Shown here in pieces: positions 1-5,388 of a DNA stretch of 5,388 nt; the stretch's first letter is position 1, and every line of letters starts with the position of its first letter. A program made the translations under genes and the position numbers. The stretch comes from Pontimonas sp. GTDB lineage: Bacteria; Actinomycetota; Actinomycetes; Actinomycetales; Microbacteriaceae. The notes beneath the pieces are model-generated. The model ran no database searches, had not been told where the DNA came from, and saw only the letters and a list, made by a program, of their open reading frames with translations. The stretch is taken from assembly GCA_023263045.1 (NCBI GenBank), contig JALQXU010000059.1:1-5388 (forward strand), given 5' to 3'.

Positions 1-39
1 GACGCCCCGCAGGGTTCACCCGAGGTCGTCACCGTCTAA
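1..39 (+). CDS. C-terminal end of an upstream gene, possibly ispG (partial)
   Basis: Frame 1 reads 12 codons (DAPQGSPEVVTV) and then TAA at 37-39, so the window opens inside the last codons of a gene on the same strand as proS. The tail ends 19 bases before the proS start, which suggests co-transcription. In many actinobacteria ispG (4-hydroxy-3-methylbut-2-enyl diphosphate synthase of the MEP isoprenoid pathway) lies just upstream of proS, and its poorly conserved C-terminus often ends in a Gly/Ser/Pro-Val-rich tail like this one. That identity is an inference from neighbourhood and a vague resemblance; 12 residues cannot prove it. It could equally be another small gene between ispG and proS. 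Confidence 0.45.
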   Translation, partial: DAPQGSPEVVTV

Positions 40-58
40 GCCCGGGTAGTCTGTTCGG

Positions 59-1822
59 GTGCCCACACTTCTCTCCCAGCTTTTTGTCCGCACTCTTCGT
101 GAGGACCCCGCGGATGCTGATGTGGCCAGCCACAAATGGTTGGTGAGAGCCGGTTATATTCGCCGCCAGGCACCAGGAATTTTTGCCTGGCTTCCGATGG
201 GGCTTCGGGTTCGGCAGAACATCGAGCGCATCGTTCACGAGGAAATGCAGGCCGCTGGTGCACAGCACGTGCATTTCCCGGCACTTCTGCCCAAGGAGCC
301 CTACGAGGCGACGGGGCGCTGGGAAGAGTACGGGGATGGAATTTTCCGCCTTCAGGATCGCAAAGGCGCCGACTACCTCCTTGCCCCCACCCACGAAGAA
401 GTGTTCACCCTCACGGTGAAGGACCTGTATTCGAGCTACAAAGACTTGCCCTTGATGATCTACCAAATCCAGGACAAGTATCGCGATGAGGCTCGCCCGC
501 GGGCTGGGCTGTTGCGCGGACGAGAGTTCTCGATGAAAGATGCCTACTCGTTTGATTACACCGACGAGGGCCTCGAGAAGTCGTATCAGGCCCAGCGTGA
601 TGCGTATGAGCGCATCTTCCAGCGCCTGGGGCTCGAGTACGTGATCGTTCAAGCCGATGCTGGTGCCATGGGGGGATCGCGCAGCGAAGAGTTCCTGCAC
701 CCCACCGACGTTGGTGAAGACACTTTTGTCCGCACCGAGGGCGGCTACGCCGCGAACGTTGAGGCCTATCGAGTGCCACCTCCAGCGCCGGTCCCTTATG
801 ACACTGTGCCCGCTCCCGAGGTCTTTGATTCCCCGGGAACACCCACCATCGACACGCTCGTATCGCTCGCGAACGCTCAGCACCCCCGAGATGACCGCCC
901 GTGGGAAGCCTCTGACACCCTGAAAAATGTTGTCCTCAAGCTCACCCAACCCGATGGCGACACCGAGCTCGTCATCGTGGGAATCCCCGGGGATCGCGAT
1001 GTTGACATGAAACGAGCAGAGGCCGCTTTTGGTCCCGCCGGGGTGGAGCAAGCCGAGGACGCAGATTTTGCGAAGCACTCGAGTTTGGTCAAGGGATACA
1101 TCGGACCGTGGTCGGCACAGGGCGCCGTTCTCGGTGAGAAGTCGGTCAGTGGTATTCGATTCTTGGTCGATCCTCGCGTAGTAGAGGGCACAGCGTGGGT
1201 CACCGGGGCTAACGAGCACGAGAAACACGTGTTCAATCTGGTGTGTGGCAGAGATTTCACCCCTGATGGCATCGCCGATATTGCCTCAGTGCGCGAAGGC
1301 GACGAGGCCCCCGATGGCTCGGGACCTCTGATCGCTGCCCGAGGTATGGAAATCGGTCACGTGTTCCAGTTGGGCCGGAAATATGCTGAAGCACTCGGAT
1401 TGCAAGTTCTCGATGAGAACGGGTCGTTGGTGACCGTCACCATGGGCTCCTACGGAATTGGTGTGACCCGACTGGTCGCGGTGCTCGCTGAAGCTAATCA
1501 CGACGACAAAGGCCTCATCTGGCCAGACGCCGTCGCGCCGTTCGGGGTTCACGTGGTGGCTGCGGGCAAAGACGAGTCCGTCTTTGAGGTGGCCGCCAAC
1601 CTCGCTGCGACACTCGAGACCGAAGGACATGAAGTCCTCTACGACGACCGTCGCAAACTCTCACCCGGCGTCAAGTTTGCCGATGCCGAGATCCTGGGCG
1701 TTCCCCACATTGTGATTGTGGGGCGAGGTGCTGCGGATGGGATCGTCGAGTACTGGAACCGTCGCACCGGGGAGCGCACAGACATGCCCCTCGCTGAGGT
1801 CGCTGGGCTCCTTCGACGCTAG
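59..1822 (+). CDS. proS: Prolyl-tRNA synthetase (ProRS, bacterial type with editing insertion)
   Basis: Class II aminoacyl-tRNA synthetase that attaches proline to tRNA-Pro in the cytoplasm, using ATP. The 587-residue length fits the bacterial type (E. coli about 572). The N-terminus ([15 protein letters not shown], residues 6-20) is typical of the family, followed by the motif 1 region (AGYIRR...WLPMGLRV, 31-51), the PTHEE loop (110-114) and motif 2 ([25 protein letters not shown], with R142, E144 and R155). MGGSRSEEF (204-212) leads into the INS editing domain (about 225-400). There, K289 in TLKN sits where the family's editing-site lysine is expected, so hydrolysis of mischarged Ala-tRNA-Pro is likely retained. 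Motif 3 is GSYGIGVTR (463-471). The anticodon-binding domain runs from about 495 to the end. The GTG start is chosen because the family N-terminus begins there; there is no clear Shine-Dalgarno sequence. The gene looks intact. Confidence 0.97.
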   Translation: MPTLLSQLFVRTLREDPADADVASHKWLVRAGYIRRQAPGIFAWLPMGLRVRQNIERIVHEEMQAAGAQHVHFPALLPKEPYEATGRWEEYGDGIFRLQDRKGADYLLAPTHEEVFTLTVKDLYSSYKDLPLMIYQIQDKYRDEARPRAGLLRGREFSMKDAYSFDYTDEGLEKSYQAQRDAYERIFQRLGLEYVIVQADAGAMGGSRSEEFLHPTDVGEDTFVRTEGGYAANVEAYRVPPPAPVPYDTVPAPEVFDSPGTPTIDTLVSLANAQHPRDDRPWEASDTLKNVVLKLTQPDGDTELVIVGIPGDRDVDMKRAEAAFGPAGVEQAEDADFAKHSSLVKGYIGPWSAQGAVLGEKSVSGIRFLVDPRVVEGTAWVTGANEHEKHVFNLVCGRDFTPDGIADIASVREGDEAPDGSGPLIAARGMEIGHVFQLGRKYAEALGLQVLDENGSLVTVTMGSYGIGVTRLVAVLAEANHDDKGLIWPDAVAPFGVHVVAAGKDESVFEVAANLAATLETEGHEVLYDDRRKLSPGVKFADAEILGVPHIVIVGRGAADGIVEYWNRRTGERTDMPLAEVAGLLRR

Positions 1823-1910
1823 CTACGGGTAGCCGAATTGGAACCCCGCTTGTACTCTGGGGAGACGGATACGCTACTGTCGCGTCCATAATCGAATAGG
1901 AGGGCCTCTC
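1823..1910 (+). promoter_or_regulatory. proS-nusA spacer with a possible promoter for nusA
   Basis: This 88-bp gap is the longest in the window and the most likely place for a promoter. TTGTAC (1850-1855) resembles a -35 box. TACTGT (1875-1880) fits the loose actinobacterial -10 pattern TANNNT, 19 bases downstream, which is at the long end of normal spacing. CATAAT (1887-1892) looks more like a consensus -10 but has no good -35 and would start transcription inside the ribosome binding site. There is no terminator-like hairpin with a T run after proS, so read-through from proS into nusA is also possible. Weak evidence overall; rimP, which usually occupies this position, is not present. Confidence 0.3.
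1898..1904 (+). promoter_or_regulatory. Ribosome binding site of nusA
   Basis: AGGAGGG is a near-perfect Shine-Dalgarno sequence, 6 bases before the ATG at 1911. It is one of the two strongest such sites in the window and fixes the nusA start. Confidence 0.9.
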
Positions 1911-2918
1911 ATGGATATCGACCTGAGTGTTCTCAAGCTCATGGAGTCTGAGCGAGAAATCCCCTTCGATGAGCTCGTCGTCATCATCGAGCAAGCGATA
2001 CTCACCGCGTATGAGAAACACACCGGAATAGCCGATCATCGCGGTTTTCGGGCGGATCCTGACGCCCCCAGGGCTCGAGTGGAACTCGACCGAAAGAGCG
2101 GTCACGTCACCGTCTACACCCCTGTTCTCAACGATGAGGGAGAGAAAATAGGCGAAGAGGTCGACAGCCCCGAGGATTTTGGACGCATCGCCGCCCACGC
2201 CGCAAAACAGGTCATCAATCAGCGCTTGCGGGACATCGGGGATGACCGAATTCTCGGCGAATACCGCGGGAAAGATGGCGACATCGTGTCCGGAATCATC
2301 CAACAGGGCCCCAACCCTCGAATGATTCACATCAATCTGGGCGAGGTCGAGGCCATTCTGCCTCCTGAGGAGCAGGTTCCCGGCGAATCGTATGAACACG
2401 GCTCGCGCCTACGGGTGTATGTCACCAAAGTGGAAAAGGGAACAAAAGGACCCTCCATCACCGTGAGTCGCACCCACCCAGGTCTTGTGCGCAAGCTTTT
2501 TGCCATGGAGGTGCCAGAAATTCACCAAGGCCTCGTCGATATCGCCTCGATTGCCAGGGAGGCGGGTCACCGCACCAAGATTGCTGTGAAAGCCATGGAG
2601 CCAGGTATCAACGCGAAAGGCGCGTGCATCGGAGAGCTCGGTCAACGGGTGAGGGCAGTACAGGCGGAACTGGGCGAAGAAAAGATCGACATTGTCGATT
2701 ACTCCGACGATATTGCCCAGTTCGTGGCCAATGCCCTCTCACCAGCAAAGGTCTCGAGTTCCTTTGTGTTGGATGAGGCGGCGAAACAGGTGCGAGCCCT
2801 CGTGCCGGACTACCAGTTGTCGCTCGCGATCGGAAAAGAAGGCCAAAACGCGCGTCTCGCGGCCAAGTTGACCGGCGCGAAGATCGACATTCAGCCCGAT
2901 TCTGTGATGGATTCCTAG
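1911..2918 (+). CDS. nusA: Transcription termination/antitermination factor NusA
   Basis: Binds RNA polymerase and nascent RNA, modulating pausing, intrinsic termination and antitermination (including on rRNA operons). All domains of the short form are present in 335 residues. The RNA polymerase-binding N-terminal domain covers 1 to about 118 and begins MDIDLSVLKLMESEREIPFD. The S1 domain covers about 120-188 (GDIVSGII at 123-130; ITVSRTHP at 183-190). KH1 covers about 192-275, with GINAKGACIG at 232-241 and its GxxG loop at 241-244. KH2 covers about 280-335, with PDYQLSLAIGKEGQNARLAA at 299-318 and its GxxG loop at 308-311. It ends soon after KH2, as is usual in actinobacteria, and lacks the acidic repeats of E. 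coli NusA. It lies 46 bases upstream of ylxR in the conserved nusA-ylxR-infB operon. Unusually, rimP does not precede it. Confidence 0.97.
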   Translation: MDIDLSVLKLMESEREIPFDELVVIIEQAILTAYEKHTGIADHRGFRADPDAPRARVELDRKSGHVTVYTPVLNDEGEKIGEEVDSPEDFGRIAAHAAKQVINQRLRDIGDDRILGEYRGKDGDIVSGIIQQGPNPRMIHINLGEVEAILPPEEQVPGESYEHGSRLRVYVTKVEKGTKGPSITVSRTHPGLVRKLFAMEVPEIHQGLVDIASIAREAGHRTKIAVKAMEPGINAKGACIGELGQRVRAVQAELGEEKIDIVDYSDDIAQFVANALSPAKVSSSFVLDEAAKQVRALVPDYQLSLAIGKEGQNARLAAKLTGAKIDIQPDSVMDS

Positions 2919-2951
2919 GTCTGACACCAGCGCCAGCGTGCCAGAAGGTCC

Positions 2952-2958
2952 GGAGGGG
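2952..2958 (+). promoter_or_regulatory. Ribosome binding site deciding the ylxR start
   Basis: GGAGGGG lies 6 bases before the ATG at 2965. It favours that ATG over the in-frame GTG at 2938, which has no comparable site and would add nine residues (MPEGPEGTT) not expected in the family. Confidence 0.85.
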
Positions 2959-2964
2959 ACTACA

Positions 2965-3240
2965 ATGGAGGTTTCCAGGCGGTGCCTGGGTTGTCAGGAG
3001 TCAGACAGCACAGAAAAACTTCTGCGCTGTGTGGCACAGGACAACCGGGTCGTCGTGGATGAGAAAGGGAGATTGCCGGGTCGCGGTGCGTGGGTGCATC
3101 GAAACCTCGAGTGTCTCTCCCAGTCTCTTCGACGGCGAGCGTGGAGCAGGGCGTTTCGCAAGGGACCCTCGCTTGATTGCTCAGAACTGGAAAACCTCAG
3201 TAGGTCACCCGACCTCGCTAAGACAAGGCTGAATGGCTAA
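2965..3240 (+). CDS. ylxR: YlxR family RNA-binding protein (DUF448)
   Basis: A small basic protein of 91 residues encoded between nusA and infB, the standard position of this family. Two family signatures are visible: RRCLGC at 5-10 (family form R-x-C-x-G-C-R; here the residue after the second Cys is Gln rather than Arg) and GRLPGRGAWVH at 35-45, the most conserved part of the fold. The region after it (RRRAWSRAFRKG, 56-67) is strongly basic, fitting nucleic-acid binding. Homologues in Firmicutes have been linked to RNase P regulation and to general gene regulation; the role in actinobacteria is unsettled. The ATG at 2965 is chosen from its Shine-Dalgarno site. The last 20 or so residues are not recognisable. 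After the TAA the same frame stays open for 14 further codons to TAG at 3283-3285. Confidence 0.9.
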   Translation: MEVSRRCLGCQESDSTEKLLRCVAQDNRVVVDEKGRLPGRGAWVHRNLECLSQSLRRRAWSRAFRKGPSLDCSELENLSRSPDLAKTRLNG

Positions 3241-3286
3241 TGGAATCCTCATGAGTGGCTCGAAATGAGCCTCGTTTGTAGGTAGA

Positions 3287-3309
3287 GGCGCGCCCTGGCT
3301 GGGTGCGCC
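3287..3309 (+). promoter_or_regulatory. GC-rich hairpin just before the infB ribosome binding site
   Basis: GGCGCGCCC (3287-3295) pairs with GGGTGCGCC (3301-3309) over nine base pairs, one of them a G-U wobble, around a five-base loop TGGCT. The stem ends six bases before the infB Shine-Dalgarno sequence. It is not followed by a T run, so it does not look like a simple intrinsic terminator. It may stabilise the mRNA, pause RNA polymerase, or tune IF-2 translation by its closeness to the ribosome binding site; these roles are inferred. Confidence 0.5.
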
Positions 3310-3314
3310 CAGAC

Positions 3315-3320
3315 AGGAGA
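3315..3320 (+). promoter_or_regulatory. Ribosome binding site of infB
   Basis: AGGAGA lies three bases before the GTG at 3324 (four if only AGGAG is counted), a rather short spacing. It still supports this GTG over the in-frame GTG at 3342, and the resulting N-terminus ([16 protein letters not shown]) matches actinobacterial IF-2. Confidence 0.75.
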
Positions 3321-3323
3321 ATT

Positions 3324-5388
3324 GTGGCTGCAAAAGCTCGCGTGCACGAAATCGCCGCGGAATTGGGTATCGACTCAAAACGCACCTTGGAGAAGCTGAA
3401 AGAAATCGGCGAATTCGTCAAGGGTCCTTCGTCGACGGTGGAGCCTCCCGTCGTGCGGAAGCTCAAAGCTGCGTTCGCGGAGGAGGGCATTGTTCCTATC
3501 CCTGTCGAGGAGAAGCCAGAACCAAAACCCGCTGCAAAACCTGCTCCAAAGCCATCTCCGGAAACCTCGGCACCCGAAGCACCCGCGCCGGCTCCCGAAA
3601 CTCCTCCAGCGCCCGCGGCGCCCAAGCCTGTAGCCTCAGGTATTCCGCGCCCGGGAAATAACCCGTTTGCTTCGTCGCAAGGTATGGCGCGTCCCGGTAT
3701 TCCGCGCCCGGGCAACAACCCCTTTGCCTCTGCCCAAGGAATGGGCCGGCCAGCTCCTGGTCGCCCCGCACAGGGAGCTGGACCTCGTCGGCCTCTCGAT
3801 CGAGAAGGAGGCTCCAGGCCACCTTTCCAGTCGCGCACCGGTGGTCCCGGCGGTAGGCCTGGTGGTCCCGGTTTCGGTGGTCCCGGCGGCGGTCCTGGCG
3901 GTGGCCCTGGAGGTCGCCCAGGTGGTCGTCCCGGCGCTGGCGGGCGCGGACGCGGACCTGGTGGAGGTACCGCTGGTGCCTTCGGTCGCGGCGGCGGCAA
4001 GAGCAAGTCACGAAAGTCGAAGCGCACGAAGCGTCAAGAGTTTGAAATGCGGGAGGCGCCGAGTTTAGGTGGCGTCACGATTCCACGTGGAGATGGCTCC
4101 ACCGTGATTCGCCTGCGCCAGGGTGCCTCGATGAGCGATTTTGCCGACAAGATCGAGGCCCTGACCGGATTCCCGGTTCCTCCCGGGAACCTGGTGACGG
4201 TGTTGTTCCAGTTGGGAGAAATGGCGACCGCAACCGAATCACTCGATGCAGCAACCTTCGAGGTTCTGGGTGCTGAGCTTGGCTACCAGGTTGAGATTGT
4301 CTCCCCTGAGGACGAAGACAAAGAGCTGCTGGAGAGCTTTGACATCGACTTGGATGAGGAAGAAAACGACGAAGATCTCGTCATTCGGCCTCCGGTTGTG
4401 ACGGTCATGGGTCACGTCGACCACGGTAAGACGAAGCTGCTGGACGCGATTCGAAGTGCGAATGTTGTCGCCGGTGAGGCCGGGGGAATCACCCAGCACA
4501 TTGGTGCTTACCAGGTTTGGACAGAGCACGAGGGTATAGAGAGGGCTATCACCTTCATCGATACCCCCGGTCACGAGGCCTTTACCGCGATGCGTGCCCG
4601 TGGAGCTCAGGTGACCGATATCGCGATTCTGGTGGTGGCCGCCGACGACGGCATCATGCCTCAAACGATTGAGGCTTTGAACCACGCGCAGGCAGCCGGA
4701 GTTCCCATCGTGGTGGCCATCAACAAGATGGATGCCCCGGGAGCTAAAGCGGACAAAGTCTTGCAGCAACTGACCGAGTTTGGTCTGGTTGCCGAGGAGT
4801 ACGGCGGTGACACCCAAGCAGTGAAGGTGTCTGCGCTGAAGGGCGAAGGTATCACGGAGCTTCTCGATGCTGTCTTGCTCACCGCAGACGCCGGTCTGGA
4901 CTTGCGTGCGAACCCCAACCGCACCGCCCGCGGTGTGGCCATCGAAGCCCGTCTGGATAAGGGTCGCGGTGCGGTTGCCACGGTTCTCATCGAGTCGGGG
5001 ACGCTGCGCGTGGGTGAGGCGATTGTTGCCGGCACGGCTTATGGTCGCGTCCGCGCCATGATCGATGAGAACGGTGAATCCGTCGAGGAAGCATTCCCAT
5101 CTCGTCCCGTGGCGGTTCAGGGCCTCTCGAGTGTTCCCCGAGCAGGGGACACCTTCATCGTGACCGATGATGATCGGACCGCCCGCCAGATTGCGGAAAA
5201 GCGTGAGGCTGCCGAGCGTAACGCTCAGCTCGCGAAGGCACGCAAGCGCATCAGCCTCGAGGACTTCACCAAGGCTCTCGAGGATGGGAAGATCGAGGCT
5301 CTCAACCTCATCCTCAAGGGTGATGTCTCGGGTGCCGTGGAGGCACTGGAAGAAGCTTTGCTCAAGATCGAGGTGGACGAGTCGGTTC
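3324..5388 (+). CDS. infB: Translation initiation factor IF-2 (3' end beyond the window)
   Basis: GTPase that brings fMet-tRNA to the 30S subunit and promotes 50S joining. 688 complete codons are visible. Regions in order: first IF2_N domain (1 to about 53); Pro/Ala/Glu/Lys-rich linker (about 54-105); two 19-residue repeats (106-143); Gly/Pro/Arg-rich tract (173-225); a basic cluster [12 protein letters not shown] (226-237); a second N-terminal domain (about 245-340) ending in an acidic stretch; and the GTPase domain with G1 GHVDHGKT (363-370), G2 GGITQHIG (T390), G3 DTPGH (413-417), G4 NKMD (467-470) and G5 SALK (503-506). The EF-Tu-like barrel follows from about 537 and domain III begins near 640. 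Actinobacterial IF-2 is typically about 900 or more residues, so the rest of domain III and the fMet-tRNA-binding C-terminal domain lie outside. All GTPase motifs are intact. Last gene of the nusA-ylxR-infB block seen here. Confidence 0.97.
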   Translation, partial: MAAKARVHEIAAELGIDSKRTLEKLKEIGEFVKGPSSTVEPPVVRKLKAAFAEEGIVPIPVEEKPEPKPAAKPAPKPSPETSAPEAPAPAPETPPAPAAPKPVASGIPRPGNNPFASSQGMARPGIPRPGNNPFASAQGMGRPAPGRPAQGAGPRRPLDREGGSRPPFQSRTGGPGGRPGGPGFGGPGGGPGGGPGGRPGGRPGAGGRGRGPGGGTAGAFGRGGGKSKSRKSKRTKRQEFEMREAPSLGGVTIPRGDGSTVIRLRQGASMSDFADKIEALTGFPVPPGNLVTVLFQLGEMATATESLDAATFEVLGAELGYQVEIVSPEDEDKELLESFDIDLDEEENDEDLVIRPPVVTVMGHVDHGKTKLLDAIRSANVVAGEAGGITQHIGAYQVWTEHEGIERAITFIDTPGHEAFTAMRARGAQVTDIAILVVAADDGIMPQTIEALNHAQAAGVPIVVAINKMDAPGAKADKVLQQLTEFGLVAEEYGGDTQAVKVSALKGEGITELLDAVLLTADAGLDLRANPNRTARGVAIEARLDKGRGAVATVLIESGTLRVGEAIVAGTAYGRVRAMIDENGESVEEAFPSRPVAVQGLSSVPRAGDTFIVTDDDRTARQIAEKREAAERNAQLAKARKRISLEDFTKALEDGKIEALNLILKGDVSGAVEALEEALLKIEVDESV
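3639..3752 (+). repeat. Two tandem 57-bp repeats inside infB
   Basis: Copy 1 (3639-3695) encodes [19 protein letters not shown] and copy 2 (3696-3752) encodes [19 protein letters not shown], directly head to tail. The peptides agree at 17 of 19 positions. By hand count the DNA agrees at about 45 of 57 positions: the first 17 bases are identical and most later differences are at third codon positions. PRPGNNPF is a motif commonly seen once or more in the actinobacterial IF-2 linker, so this is a duplication of a known segment, not a foreign insertion. Confidence 0.92.
3840..3998 (+). repeat. Low-complexity Gly/Pro/Arg-coding tract in infB
   Basis: Codons 173-225 of infB are mostly Gly, Pro and Arg (GGPGG, GGRPGG and similar units), made of imperfect repeats of GGTGGTCCCGG-like DNA with very high GC. 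The tract joins the repeat region to a lysine/arginine-rich cluster and is likely disordered. Similar tracts are usual in actinobacterial IF-2. Its repetitive DNA also produces a long proline-rich open frame on the opposite strand, which is an artefact of composition. Confidence 0.85.

Larger units (their letters stand above)
3241..3323 (+). other. ylxR-infB spacer with overlapping mini-ORFs
   Basis: The 83-bp spacer begins with a chain of three tiny reading frames. ATG 3240 overlaps the ylxR stop (TAATG) and encodes MESS, ending in TGA at 3252-3254. ATG 3251 overlaps that stop (ATGA) and encodes MSGSK, ending in TGA at 3266-3268. ATG 3265 overlaps again (ATGA) and encodes MSLVCR, ending in TAG at 3283-3285. 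None has a strong ribosome binding site and none is a recognised peptide. The chain ends two bases before a GC-rich hairpin (3287-3309). The arrangement is visible in the sequence; any function in reinitiation is speculation. Confidence 0.3.

Noticed and set aside
29..1228. A 399-codon open frame on the minus strand
   Set aside because: It lies entirely antisense to proS, whose protein is unmistakable, has no ribosome binding site or recognisable domain, and is explained by codon bias of the sense gene.
1840..1844. GGAAC resembling an ECF sigma factor -35 box
   Set aside because: No matching -10 element (CGTT/GTT type) at the expected distance.
1844..1862. Inverted repeat CCCC/GGGG in the proS-nusA spacer
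   Set aside because: Only four base pairs with an 11-base loop; expected by chance in GC-rich DNA.
1671..2399. A 242-codon minus-strand open frame spanning the end of proS and the start of nusA
   Set aside because: It crosses two well-supported genes and the spacer with its ribosome binding site; no domain is recognisable.
2921..2944. Possible terminator hairpin after nusA
   Set aside because: CTGACAC and GTGCCAG pair with a mismatch around a ten-base loop and no T run follows; too weak, and the next gene is in the same operon.
2938..2964. Earlier GTG start for ylxR
   Set aside because: No ribosome binding site before it, and a strong one (2952-2958) lies inside the added segment, placed correctly for ATG 2965.
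3218..4027. A 269-codon proline- and glycine-rich open frame on the minus strand
   Set aside because: It mirrors the repetitive Gly/Pro/Arg codons of infB (GGT/CCC on one strand read as proline/glycine on the other) and crosses the ylxR-infB spacer; composition artefact.
4239..4817. A 192-codon open frame on the minus strand opposite the IF-2 GTPase domain
   Set aside because: The + strand carries all five conserved GTPase motifs here; the minus-strand protein shows no recognisable family features.

Overview
This window is a stretch of core translation and transcription genes from a high-GC Gram-positive bacterium (Actinomycetota). Protein signatures point to the Micrococcales, probably a Microbacteriaceae-like lineage with moderate GC. 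The basis is the actinobacterial-style prolyl-tRNA synthetase, a 335-residue NusA without the extra C-terminal acidic repeats of proteobacteria, and an IF-2 whose N-terminal linker has the actinobacterial PRPGNNPF motif and a long Gly/Pro/Arg-rich tract. The taxonomic call is by recognition, not by a database search.

Layout, all on the + strand: the last 12 codons of an upstream gene (1-39, possibly ispG); proS (59-1822); an 88-bp gap with a strong ribosome binding site and a possible promoter; nusA (1911-2918); a 46-bp gap; ylxR (2965-3240); an 83-bp gap with overlapping mini-ORFs and a GC-rich hairpin; and infB (from 3324, running off the end at 5388 after 688 complete codons). No stretch over 300 bases lacks a gene.

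Functionally, ProS charges tRNA-Pro, NusA controls pausing, termination and antitermination by RNA polymerase, YlxR is a small RNA-binding protein of the nusA-infB operon, and IF-2 places initiator tRNA on the ribosome. Gene order nusA-ylxR-infB is the classical conserved operon. The gene normally expected directly before nusA, rimP, is missing here.

I see no mobile element, CRISPR array, defence system or RNA gene. The points worth a second look are small: the absent rimP, the ylxR-infB spacer (mini-ORF chain plus hairpin), and a tandem 19-residue duplication in the IF-2 linker. I do not think the window holds an undescribed multi-gene system.
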